From: Macrotrachela quadricornifera
Lineage: Eukaryota; Rotifera; Eurotatoria; Philodinida; Philodinidae
Direction: 5' to 3'
Assembly (NCBI GenBank): GCA_022393335.1
Contig: JAJEKB010001382.1
Span: 17,376 to 81,375, forward strand
DNA length: 64,000 nt
In this document: in pieces, positions 1-11,709 of the stretch
Layout of the letters: each line of letters opens with the position of its first letter
Numbering within the stretch: position 1 is the stretch's first letter
Translations under genes and position numbers: made by a program
Notes under the pieces: generated by a model
Told to the model about the DNA's origin: nothing
Database searches by the model: none
What the model saw: the letters and a program-made list of their open reading frames with translations, nothing else

Positions 1-238
1 TTTTTTTTTGCGATCATATTTACAGATAGTTTTTCACAAGTAATTAAATAATAAGTTGTTTAAGATGAACAACTAAAATAAAAGAATAATCATCTGGCAC
101 GATCTCATACATACACACGATATGACGATTAACTTAACAGAAAAAGAAAAAGAACTGAAAAATATTTAATCCAATGAAAGAAGAAGAAGAAGAAGAAAAA
201 AAAAATAAAGAACAATATTTAAATAATCATGATGAAAT
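1..238. other. Window edge, 3' flank of COP1
   Basis: AT-rich sequence downstream of the COP1 stop codon. It holds a short GAA-type purine run near 180-199. I see no gene in it. Confidence 0.5.
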
Positions 239-3200
239 TTAGACCAATTCCAATACTTTAACAACACCTTGACTATTTGCTGCTAATAAAATATTTTCGC
301 GCTAAAATTAAAAAATTTTTATAATAATCAAAATATTATAAATAGAAAAATTTCTTACATTACTCCAACACATCGCACTAACAAATTCTGATCCACTTTC
401 TTCTTTTTTTACTCGTTCCTAATTAAATAAACATAAATATAACAGATAAATTTAATTTAAATCTTTTTCTTACTGTTGTATTTGTAACTGTTTTAACCGT
501 TCCATTATTTTGATCATCAAATTTATAACTAAGTAAAGGTCGAGATATTTCACGTTGATATAAATGTACTGTATTTGTTTCACTACCTAAATAAAAATCA
601 AATCAATATAATAATATTTTGTTTAAAATAAATAATTAAATATATACATACCACATACAATATAACCTGATGAAACAGCTAAACCAACAAAATTTTTTTC
701 ATTAACATGTCCACGATATGTTCTTAAACATTGTCCTTCGGTAACACGCCATAATCGTAATTGACTATCTGTTGATGCTGAGACAATTTCATTATTTGAT
801 AAAAATCGAGCATATGATACAGCTTTTTTATGTCCTTTTAATAAATTACATGGTTCACGTGTATTACGTAAGTCAAAATAATATAAATTATGATCAGCTG
901 TGCCAAAGACAATATTATATTGAGAATCTGGTTTAAATTTAACACAACAAACATTGGATTTTGCATCAATAGTTGTTACAGAATATTCATTATGCATTGA
1001 CCAAATTTTTACTAAAAAATAAAATTCTTTTTATGAAAGAAATTGTTTTTTTTTTTTTTTAATTTACCTCGACAATCATCCGAACATGATGCAAGTAATT
1101 TAGGATCTGATGAACAAAAATCTACACTCCATGAACGTTTTTCATGTTCCTAAAATATATTCTTTTATTATTAATTAATAATTAATAAATAAAAAAACAA
1201 CTTTACTTGAAATGTTCGAACTTTTTGTGCTGTAGCCATATCCCAAATAGTAACAAATCCATCATAATCACTTGATGCTAAATAATTTCTTAAATATGGA
1301 TTCCAACTAATACAACTTAATTTAGCTGTACATGCAACTTCTTTTGTTGGATAATGTAATTCAACTGAATTATCTAATACAGATTGATATTCATATAACT
1401 ATTTAAAGAAAAAAAAATTTTTTTGTTAAAGAATTATTTTTAATATTTATAAAATTTACTTTAATTTTTTTTGATACTCCAGCTACAGCAAAATGTTCAT
1501 AATCACGATCAAATTCAATACTAATTAAATAAAAAAAAAAAATTTAGTTAAAAAAATTTAAAAGAGTTTATCAAACCTTGAGACAATACTAGCTTGTGCA
1601 AAATTTTCTCCAACAAAATTAACTGTTGCAATTGGTTTACATCGAGAATATTTCGTAACTGCTGCAAGACTATCACGAAATGTACTTAAACCACTATCAC
1701 CATTACATGATCCATCTATATTTAACAAAATGGAGATAAAGTTAATCAAATAATTTATAAGAAAAATTTCTACAGACCATTTTCAACTGATAATCTTAAA
1801 GAATTTCGTGTTGAAAAATAAATATTTGTTAAATCATCCATAAAACGCATCATTATTTTTGTTCGATTTTCTATATCATCATATTGATTTGTTTCTTCAG
1901 GAACCTTAAGAAATATTTTATTAATTAATTAAATAAAAATAAATTTAAAACATACAACAGCACCAGTTGATGCAATTCTTGAAGTAGTTGTTGCCGATGA
2001 TGATGTTGTTGTTGATTGTGCTACTTCTTGTTTATCTGTTTTCATATCTGGTGTTGCTCGAAGATCCTTTGAAAATTTTAAAGAAAAGAAAAGAAAAAAA
2101 AATTTTTTGTTTAATTTAAATTCTTTTAATCTAACTTGTCCTCCTGATTGTACCCAATTAGGAACAGTATCATTAACAATAGTTGTATCATTTGATGATG
2201 ATGATGATAATTCTTCTTTAATTATATTTGTTGAATTTGATGATAATAATGGATTATCATCAATAGTTTGTTTAGAAGTTGTATTTGTTGGTATATTTAC
2301 ATTTGATGATAATGATGATGAACATTTTTGTCGTTTATTCATTTGTTTTAAATCTTGATCAACAATATTTAATTCTTTTGATAATGATTCAATTGCCTTT
2401 ATATATATATATATATAAATAAAAATATTTAAAAAAAAAAGAAACAATCTAAATTTATTTTTTTTTTACCCCACTTCGTTCATGATGAACATGTGTGAGA
2501 AATATTTCAAGTAAACGATTATGAATATATTCATTATTCTATAAAAGAAAAATGAATAAATAATTTAAAAGTAAAAAGAATAAAACAAACTGAATCAAGT
2601 TTTTCTTTATGTTGACGAATAACAGATATAAGTCGATCAAGATCTTGTGCATTCAATGTATGAACATTGGTTACCATATCAGATATATGATCAACAATAC
2701 TCTAAAAATAAAATAATAATCAAATGAAAAAGATGTCTTTTTTTTTTTAAAAAAAAATTCCTTACGCCATATTTAGCGAAGGTTTGAGGTAATGGACGTT
2801 GTTGACGATATTTTTCAATTATCGCATTCACTATTAATAAAAATATATACATAATTATTTCGACATTTGATTATACAAAATTTATCTTTATTTAATATAA
2901 TTAATTTTCTTACATGTATAATTAGGAAAAATATCTGATGGTTGAAGACTTAATTGACATTTCGGACATCGACGATGAGATTCAACCGTTCGTTGAAGAC
3001 ATTTACTACTGCAATTAAATAAAACTATATATATATGTACATATATTTATTTAATGAAATTTTTACCAGAAACTATGTCCACATCTCGAAACATATGCTT
3101 CGCTGATTAATTCAAAGCAGATTGGACTAAAGTAAATATTCAATTATTATTACTATACTATGCTTTTTTTTTTCTTCTTTTAATTACCAATTATATTCTT

Positions 3201-3321
3201 CTTCAATTGTACTGAAAAAAGGTGATGATGGTTCAATTTTTGGTGATGATTTATTATCTGTTGTTGTTTGTGATTGACTTGTTGGAACATCATCCGGTCG
3301 AGTTCGTTTAACACCAGACAT
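239..3321 (-). CDS. COP1: COP1-type RING/WD40 E3 ubiquitin ligase, multi-exon
   Basis: Ubiquitin ligase whose family (COP1/RFWD2) marks transcription factors such as c-Jun and ETS proteins for degradation, usually through DET1-DDB1-CUL4. The start at 3321 gives [13 protein letters not shown]. The next exons (about 2920-3110) encode a C3HC4 RING with PICFE, RCGHSF, SKCLQ and CPKCQ. A Lys/Gln-rich coiled-coil and Ser/Asn-rich linker follow (about 2000-2700), then WD40 repeats from about 1900 downwards. The C-terminal half carries COP1 hallmarks: [39 protein letters not shown]. The last exon ends in [12 protein letters not shown] before the stop at 239-241, nearly the same as the vertebrate C-terminus. 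More than ten introns of about 50 bp split it, so only fragments are open. It is divergent from RPL23A. Exact exon borders were not all worked out. Identification is very secure. Confidence 0.93.
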
Positions 3322-4509
3322 TATTTAAATAATAAATATTGATCTCTATCCATAAAAAAAATAAACAAATAATCTCGTATATCAATAAAGAATATTCATC
3401 TTACTTGTACTGTGTAATCTACGTGAATGACAGAATATATATATATATATATACAAATAAATGTACACGCGCACGCAATACGCACTCTCTGTCTTTGTCT
3501 AACGACTTTTGTTTGCTATCTTGCACACACACACACAACACAACAACGACCTAGATATTATTTGAAAAATGTATAAAGATTAGAATTGATATAATAATAA
3601 AAGAAATGAATTTTTATTGATTTTGTCGTTTATATATGTGGTTATGAAATTTTTTTTTTTTAATTATTTGATTATATTTAGAGATAGAAAGCAAGTTTTT
3701 TATTGGTTACTTAACTAACTAATAATAAGAAAATATGAAAAATATACAGATGAAATTAATAATAAAGAACAGCTGATTGTATACATCGAATTTTTTTGAG
3801 AAAAAAAAAAGTTATATATATCTTATTTTTATTAATAGTACAAAATAAATTATATTGACCAATAAAATATATTAGAAAGAGTTATAGAATAATTTTTTTT
3901 TCGATTCTTTCTGTTTGGAATTAAATTGATTATTTGATGTCATAACAACACTTTAAAGAAAAACAGTGCTGTATTCTGTTTGAAGGACAGTATTTTATAA
4001 TTGAGTTTCTTTCGTTTATCTTCTCTCAACAAAAAAAATCATTACTTATATTAAAGAATATTATTTTCTAGAATTTTTATTATGAAATACTGTCAATCAT
4101 TTTTTATCATTCTTGAATTATGAAATATTTCATCACAATGAAAAGAATTTGAAAGGGAAAAGTATTACATAATTATGTAAAATATTAAATGAATATTCAT
4201 ATCCGAAAATTCTAGTTCAGCCTACTCTAATCGATAGCGACATCTATGATATTTTCAAATTTTATTTCGATAAATATTCTTTGAAATAATTTTTAACTAG
4301 ATAAGTAAAATTATTTGAATAATTTATATTATAAAATGATGAGGATTTTAATGTGGAATTTGATTGAAAATTACTCCAATCAAAATCAATTTAAGAGAGA
4401 CCGATAAACAACATGAATTTGTCTATTTTTTTTTCTTCTATTTTGTACACAGAATAAACATTTAAAGATTATAATTAAGTTTTTTTTTTTCAGATTTCGA
4501 ATTTCTGAT
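3322..4509. other. Divergent intergenic region COP1/RPL23A
   Basis: AT-rich DNA of about 1.2 kb between two divergently transcribed genes, so it should hold both promoters. A TA microsatellite lies near 3436-3453 and a CA-rich stretch near 3522-3545. A polypyrimidine tract with a CAG acceptor ends at about 4493, 17 bp before the RPL23A start codon. This means a 5'UTR intron or a trans-splice site. No other gene is seen. Confidence 0.5.
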
Positions 4510-5160
4510 ATGGCTCCAAAAAAAGATACAAAGGAGACCTCAGCTTCAACAAAAAAGAAAGACACTACAACAACTGCTTCTGCAACAACAACAGCAACAG
4601 CAAGTGCCAAAAAACCTGCAAAACCAACAACAGGAAGCAAAGATGCTACTAAAGTTGTTACAAAAGATCGTAAAGAAAAGGTTCAATCAAAGGCACTTAA
4701 AGCTAAACAACGAGTTGTTCGGTAAATAAAATATATATTAGTAAATTTAATTATTTTTATTTTTTAAATCATATTTAGTGGTAATCAATTAACACGTAAA
4801 CGTAAAATTTTTACAAAACCAACATTTCGTCGTCCATTTACACTTCGTTTACAACGTCATCCTAAATATCCTCGACGATCAGTACCAAAACGAAATCGTC
4901 TTGATCATTTTGCTATTATTAAACATCCATTAACAACTGAATCGGCTATGAAAAAAATCGAAGATAATAATACATTAGTATTTATTGTCAATATTCGTGC
5001 AAATAAATCTTTAATTAAACAAGCCGTTAAAAAAATGTATGATGTTGATGCTGAAAAAGTCAATACATTAATTCGACCTGATGGGGAAAAGAAAGCATAT
5101 GTTAGACTTAAAGCTGATCATGATGCACTTGATGTTGCTAATCGAATTGGTATTATATAA
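4510..5160 (+). CDS. RPL23A: Ribosomal protein L23a (uL23), two exons
   Basis: Component of the large cytosolic ribosomal subunit (uL23), located near the peptide exit tunnel. Exon 1 is 4510-4721, the intron is 4722-4778 (57 bp, GT..AG), and exon 2 is 4779-5160. Joined, they give 197 codons plus stop. The N-terminus is long, Lys/Ala/Thr-rich and low in complexity (about residues 1-60), somewhat longer than in vertebrates. The conserved core follows: [48 protein letters not shown], then [12 protein letters not shown] and the C-terminus DVANRIGII, all typical of L23a. A pyrimidine-rich CAG acceptor sits 17 bp upstream of the ATG, so the mature 5' end probably arises by splicing. Codon use is strongly AT-biased, like its neighbours. 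Confidence 0.97.
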
Positions 5161-7860
5161 ACATTATTTATATATATATCAAATTGATATAAGAAAATAA
5201 AAAGAAGATTTTTCTCGTTGTTTATTTATGCTCAATTGTTTTTTTTTAATAACAAATAAAACAAAAACAAAGATTATTGGGCATGAAAAATAAATTTTAT
5301 TTTTTAACAAAAAAATATTTAATATTATTTATGATGAATACTATTAAAAAGATAAGATCTTAGTTAGGTTTCTCAAATTGCTAAAAACCACTGAAAATGA
5401 ATTAATTTGTACATGAAGAAAATACATTAATTGATTTCATTTGAAACGATATATTTTTCTTTTTGATTAGAAGTAACATTTTAGCTATATTTTATATTTT
5501 TCTATCAAGATATTATGATCTTTTGAACGATTTTTTATTGGAAATATCCAACATCTAAATAGGAAAGGCACTTTTAACAAACACTATATTCAATTTGGCT
5601 GATGAGATTTTACTAAAATATTTTCTTAAATACTTAACACCCTGTATAATGATCAATGCTTGAGAATTTCTTTTGTATGTAGAGGAAATAGTCGTAATAC
5701 AATAATGAAGAGACACAAAGGAAATAAACATAAGTTTGAAGCACGGTCTGCTTACTGTGCAAACTGTTTCTTAACAGATAAGAAAACTCGAATCTACCTT
5801 CAATATGTGAAATTTTTATTGATAGAATAAATGATTGTTTTTACTCAACATAGATATCATCATCATGATAACATTTTACTGAATAATTTTCGTGTTTCAT
5901 TCAATGTTCAATGTACACATATTATCATGTTCTTCTTGATAACAAGTTATGTGAAATTCTATTGTTGATACGTTCATTCTATACTTCGAGCAGCATATTA
6001 ACTCTGCATAATATCTTTGATCATTTATGACAGATAAGTTTTTTAATAAATCTATCTGCATTATTATAAATTTGAAAGATTAATACAAGATTCCAAAGTC
6101 AAAATGTTCATTTATGAAAGATCGAATTTCAGAAACGACATTTCATCCATTTCTCTAGACGATATATTCAAGATAGTTGTTATGATATTCCATGGAAAGT
6201 TTCATCCTTTTAACTCACTCTTGAGATACCTTTTCGAAACAAACAATATACATGGAATTGACCTTCCTGGATATTACCAAGATGAGTACATCTAGAGAAT
6301 CTTAATTTCATTTGTTTCACTTTGTGATAAATAATGATGTTATTTTACATGTTGCTCAAAAAAACTATAATGGAAACGCATATGAGTAGATTATGACGAT
6401 CATTATTTGTTCGTTAGCTTTTTTTATTTATGAATGTAAACATTTATTACTAGTATAGATAGTACAACTAACTACTATAGAAGCCACTATATATAGATAG
6501 TAGTCAGGATGTTATAAAAAAGTTCGTATACATGGTTGTTTTTGATATCATTGGGAATAAATGTCACCTAGATGATTAAGACCTTTCCCATTAAATAAGT
6601 CAATTTTCGTCAGAAAAATCGAAATTGAGATAAATGCATGGTAAAGTAGCCCGTTATTTGGTCTTCTATAAACGATAAAGAATTGCTCTGGGTATCTTAG
6701 TTTTCACAAAAGATTTTCAAGATTTCTGTAACCTTCTATTGAAAAAATCAAAATAGTTTTCTCTGAACATAGATTCGACGGACTATCTTGAACGCCATTC
6801 TGTCCCAGAACAATATAATGTCAATTTTTTTTATTTGAAAGCTCATACTTAGGGTTAGCCTACCTCATGACCCATTTTTTAAAATAAACCCTTTTATTAT
6901 TATATAAGAAGTCATCTCTATGGAAAACGCACCATTTTTAGGGCTTTTTTGAACCATTGAACTTGTCACATCTTTTCTTTGCTTACAAAGTAAGATTTTG
7001 TAAAAAAAGAACCACAAGGTAGGCTAATCCTAGAGACAAGGCTTTACACAGAAAAAAAATTAAATATATATAATGAGGGTGTATAGAGATATTTTGAAGA
7101 TGAGACGAGCTACTTTTTTTCCCTTGTTTGATTCACATCTCTGTCAAACGCTAGAATATTGTGCTGAAATTTTTACTATTGCCTCCTCGCATCAGTATCA
7201 ACAAATCCTGAAAATGTCACCTTTGTAGCATGCACCTAAACTGGGATCGATTTTTAAGGAAGAGAGGCTTTAATTTGTCAGGTCCAGCTAAGTTTCAATA
7301 ATAGTCATCACTCCATATTATGATGGTAAGTCTGACTCTGATAGACACTAATGGTATCACATAAAAAATACTCATCATTTAGAAAGTTCTCCAAATTTTT
7401 GAGAGTTAAAATAGCTAGTGAAATGCTACAAATTGAAAAGCAAGTCATCTATTTATCTCCAAAAAAATATTCCAAGAGTGAGTTAAACGGATGAAACTTC
7501 CCATAGAATATTACAACAACTACCTCGATTAAGTCGTCTAAAGAAATGGATGAAATGTCGTTTCCCTGAATAAATATAGCAAAGTGCGAGAATTTCTTGA
7601 CTATTCTAAGTATCCAAGCAAAGCACAATATATCAGCTTTTTATTAATTAAACCCTTATCAACACATTAAGCTTGTTTGACATTTATATTTTACTGACAA
7701 GTTTTATTAATACAGAAATTTGATTATCAGAATCTCTTTAGTTATGTAGACGAAGGATTGCATCATAAAGTTTTCGAAGAAGAAAAGAAATTGCAATATT
7801 TTAAAATAAAAAATAATTTATTGTCTAATATGACTTTTATACATTTAAAAAATCTGTAAA
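5161..7860. other. Intergenic region with inverted repeat
   Basis: AT-rich DNA without a supportable gene. Short open frames, such as one at 6104-6295, overlap the left arm of an inverted repeat and are probably not coding. A smaller inverted pair (GGTTAGCCTACCT at about 6854 and AGGTAGGCTAATCC at about 7018) lies inside. Confidence 0.45.
6128..7570. repeat. Long inverted repeat with ~100-bp arms
   Basis: The arm at about 6128-6228 (AACGACATTTCATCCATTTC ... AACTCACTC) reappears as its reverse complement at about 7468-7570. The two are roughly 80 percent identical by eye and lie 1.2 kb apart. The interior has no transposase ORF. It could be a decayed non-autonomous DNA transposon or a foldback element. 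No target-site duplication was identified. Confidence 0.6.
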
Positions 7861-8778
7861 TTACAATTGAATAATATGTTGATGATAATTAAGAATAATT
7901 GGTGTAATTGTTATTTTTGGTTGAGAAAAAAAATTTTTAACAGTATTTCTAATCTCTCTATCAAGTAAAATAATAACTATTTTTTCAATTGCAACAAATA
8001 ATGATAAACAAACAATTCCAATTGAATAAAATATTTCAATATGACTAGTTAAATAGATAACAGTTGGAATTCCTCCACATGTATAAATTGAAATAAGAAT
8101 TAAAATATTTCGAAGAATTTCAAGATTTCGATTTTGTCCTTTTTTTCTTATTAATTCAAAACTTGTTTCTTCATATTGTTTTACTCGTTTATATATATTT
8201 AAATATATACAAATAATTAATGTTATTGGAATCATATAATAAGCAAAAAGTGTATATGAAACATGTAATAATTTTTCTTTTGGTACCCAACAAAGAAATG
8301 TTGGACGAAAATAAATATCGTTTGTTACTAATGCTGGTAATGTAATTATTATTGCAATTACCCATTGAGTTAATATCATAACATAGTGTACTTTAAATGA
8401 AAGCATCCACCGATGATTCGTATAAAATCTTGAAAAAAAATATCGAGATAAAGCTTGAATAAAATAGGAATAAACAATAGATGCTATTGATACATAACTA
8501 AAATAAGCACGACATCGACATAATGTATTACTTGTTTCCCATGATATAAATATCAAATATATATAATTAATACATTGAACTACACTATACAATATTGATG
8601 ATATACATGTATTACAGATTAAAATATGATTTATTGTATGTAAACGTTTTGTTAAATAGATTAATAATAATATTCCCCATGAAACAAATATTGAAATCAA
8701 TGCACAACACATCGATATTGGTATTATTATTTTATAATTTGCAGAACTACGAATTATACTGTTCTCGGTTGAATTCAT
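7861..8778 (-). CDS. Orphan rhodopsin-like 7TM GPCR
   Basis: A single-exon 305-residue protein with seven hydrophobic segments (about residues 15-40, 48-75, 85-110, 130-152, 172-198, 225-250, 255-280). This fits a family A-type plasma-membrane receptor of the divergent orphan sets that are numerous in bdelloid rotifers. The end of TM3 reads ALSRYFF, so the usual DRY is SRY. A Cys-Arg-Cys cluster sits before TM3 and Cys-Trp in extracellular loop 2, so the TM3-ECL2 disulfide is plausible. TM7 lacks a clear NPxxY and has LLDREIRN at its end. The N-terminus starts MNSTENS, with potential N-glycosylation sites and no signal peptide. The ligand is unknown. No neighbouring gene gives a functional hint. 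Confidence 0.8.
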   Translation of the reverse strand: MNSTENSIIRSSANYKIIIPISMCCALISIFVSWGILLLIYLTKRLHTINHILICNTCISSILYSVVQCINYIYLIFISWETSNTLCRCRAYFSYVSIASIVYSYFIQALSRYFFSRFYTNHRWMLSFKVHYVMILTQWVIAIIITLPALVTNDIYFRPTFLCWVPKEKLLHVSYTLFAYYMIPITLIICIYLNIYKRVKQYEETSFELIRKKGQNRNLEILRNILILISIYTCGGIPTVIYLTSHIEIFYSIGIVCLSLFVAIEKIVIILLDREIRNTVKNFFSQPKITITPIILNYHQHIIQL

Positions 8779-11392
8779 TATAAAAGAATTAAATCTAAAA
8801 GAAATATTAGTTTTTAAAATAGTTAAAATATGTCTAAGTTTTCTTATATTAAACGATTCATTTTTGATGGTAGAACAGATTTACACGAAAGTATGAATCT
8901 AACATGTTCTTATATATATATTCTCTTATGAATTCTTCTCTTTATGAGTAAATTTCATTATCCAATTTACCATATGATCTAATCGAATATTGAAAATATG
9001 AAGAAAATTATTAAATAGATAATCTTCAAAATTTCTTTTATTTATTTCTTTGACTTATCTTATGCTTATTAACATTAATAAATGGTTAGTTAACTCTCTT
9101 ATGTACAAATTCTTTCATTATATTGTTATAGTCGTTTCATCTTGATTATATTCTTAATATAAATTATATAACATCCTGTTTCAACAAAAATATCAATTAT
9201 TGAATTTTATTACGAATTTGTTAAAAATTTGATTTTGGTTACTAATAAATCCTGTTCAGTTAAATTCTATATATAAAATATCTAACTTTTAATTAAACTC
9301 ACCAGATCTTTATACTTGAATATTAAAATATCTCGAGAAAATTAGAAGAAAAATTCTATCACAAATATAACAATATTTAATAATAGATTTTTTAAAATAA
9401 ATTTTTGACGATGTATCTAATTGAATAATACGATCTTAAACATAGAGATATATCCGAAATGAAAAGAGTAAAATGGTACGTAATGTTTTTCTAAAGTCAT
9501 AATGTGAATATGATCTACCGATGCAACATACAAACAAACTCCAGATGATTAATCAAAAGTACCTTTAGATAAAGTCTTCTCATATTACCAATTAAAACAA
9601 ATAGCAAGCTTTTTACATATGATTGCTTTTATTTGAAGAAAATCTAATTGAGAAAACAAGCAAAATGATCAATTCATTATATTTCACGGATATAAATCCA
9701 TACGTAGCAATTAATACTACTATTCAAACAGATTATTGAACAAATATTTCTTAATAATCTACATCTCTTTAAATAATGGAATTTGTATATATTTTTCAAA
9801 GGAAGCTAAAGAGTGAAAATTTTAATTTGAAATTTTGACTGCATTCTCTATTATAGATCTTGACAGGAAGAATCATAAGTAATGCAGTACATTGTCTTAG
9901 AATCAAAAGGAAGCTCACGGCAATAGCCAGTAGATAGATCTGCTAGCAACGAGAAATGGCGTGTCAAACATAATAGCGCTTAGACCATTTTGGAACATAC
10001 TAGACTCGTCCAAAACGTTCGATGAATCTTAGATTCCTACTGTAGATGTTGTCTAGTCTGAACATTGAAAGTCTAGATATCTAATGCAGCAACAGAATCA
10101 TATTATAAGTGTGATTCAGTAGAATGGTTGTATTTTTAACGTATCAGAGTCAGAATAGAATTGAGACACAAATATGAACTGTTCAAATTCTAACTTTGGA
10201 AATAACTAATATCAATATTTTTATGTTTATCAAGATGCATAATATCGCTTCGAAAACTATTACAAGATTAAACGATTGTATTTAACAAACTTCTTAACAG
10301 TTAAATTATATACCATAGCAATTATCATCTGTTATAGTTTCGTTATTTTAGATATTTTGTAATAGTATAATGGCACTAAAGAAGATATGTAAGTTCCATA
10401 TTTTAGACTCAAAGAGACTACATTAATAAGAATTATTAATATGAAAATCTGTGTTGTTGTCACATTAATCTCAATAATCTGATGAGACAAAACTCAAATG
10501 AATTATTGAAGATTAGATTCAATAATTCACGCTTTAAAGACTTCACTTATCTTAAATACATTTGAGATGCGTTTATTATTGTTTGTTTAAAAATTTAATA
10601 ACATTTTCGTCTGTTAGATACATAAATAAAATACTTAATATCTAATTAATCTTTAAATATATTTTATATTATGTATGATAAACTAGCAGTGCAATAACTA
10701 AATCAATCACATTCGATACTATTATATACTAATGAGAATAACATTGTAAAATGGATAGATTATACTTACATCAGTTTAGAATTATTCTATGATGATCAAT
10801 ATCATTATTCATCATATGTTGATAATGAGAAATACTTCTTCACATCTTTAAAAAAAAACAATAAATCAGTTAATTTTAAAAAAGTCATTTGCGGAAATGC
10901 TTAAAAAACTTGAGTCAGATGGTTGACGTGCAAACATGCATGGTGCACTCCGTTTATACATTTTTTTTTATATGTTGATTTTCTTTTCTTTTAAAGTTCA
11001 TTATTTATTCAGTTGACTCATTACAAAAGTACGTTTTTTTCAACTATGGACTCATACAATCAAGGTAATAAAAAGTTGTATGAGATATAATATGAAAGAA
11101 ACGTATTTTTAGCAAAGAAAAAAAATTACTAGATAAGTACGATACTTGGAAAAAAATTATTTTATAATTTGCCTCAAACTTTTCAAAATGTTCATCAAAA
11201 TTTTTGTTTCATGTTTTTTTTAATTTTTTCTATTTTTATCACTCAATTTTGTAACTTTTTAAATTACTTTGTTCAACTTAAAATGTTAAAATATTAATAT
11301 ATCAATGAAGAAGCGAACTTTAAAAAGTATAAAATTTCTAGTGCGCATTTTAAAAAATATTTTCTATACATGTTAATTGGTTTAACTATTAT

Positions 11393-11709
11393 AGTACAGA
11401 TGTTTGCAAAGAAAACTTGGAAACCTTCTTTCACAGATATCTTCTTCTATACAAGTGCTGTTCGAATTGTTTTATAGTGTGGTAAATAGTCCACGACGAG
11501 TTCTATGTAACAATATAATTTCATATTCTTTTGGCTGATTTATAAAAAATATTGAAGAGGAAAGAAACTACACTTCTATATATACAACGTGTAGTATAAC
11601 TGTCGAGGATTTATCCCTCAAAAAATTACTTTCGTAATTGATTATAATAGTAAAGAAACGGGTGTTTTGAAAAAGAAAAATTTTCCAAGTTTTTTTGCGA
11701 ACACCTATA
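11393..11709 (+). mobile_element. MITE copy 1 (TIR element shared with 43534-43818)
   Basis: This segment of about 317 bp is a diverged direct copy of 43534-43818. Shared blocks include TCTTCTATACAAGTGCT, TTTTATAGTGTGGTAA and AGAAATGGG/AGAAACGGG. Its ends are inverted repeats: the left end reads GTTTGCAAAGAAAACTTGGAAA, and the right end in reverse complement reads TATAGGTGTTCGCAAAAAAACTTGGAAA with small changes. There is no coding capacity, so it is non-autonomous. Confidence 0.7.

Noticed and set aside
2107..2358. 83-codon plus-strand frame rich in Asp
   Set aside because: It is the antisense shadow of the Ser/Asn-rich linker exon of COP1 on the minus strand.
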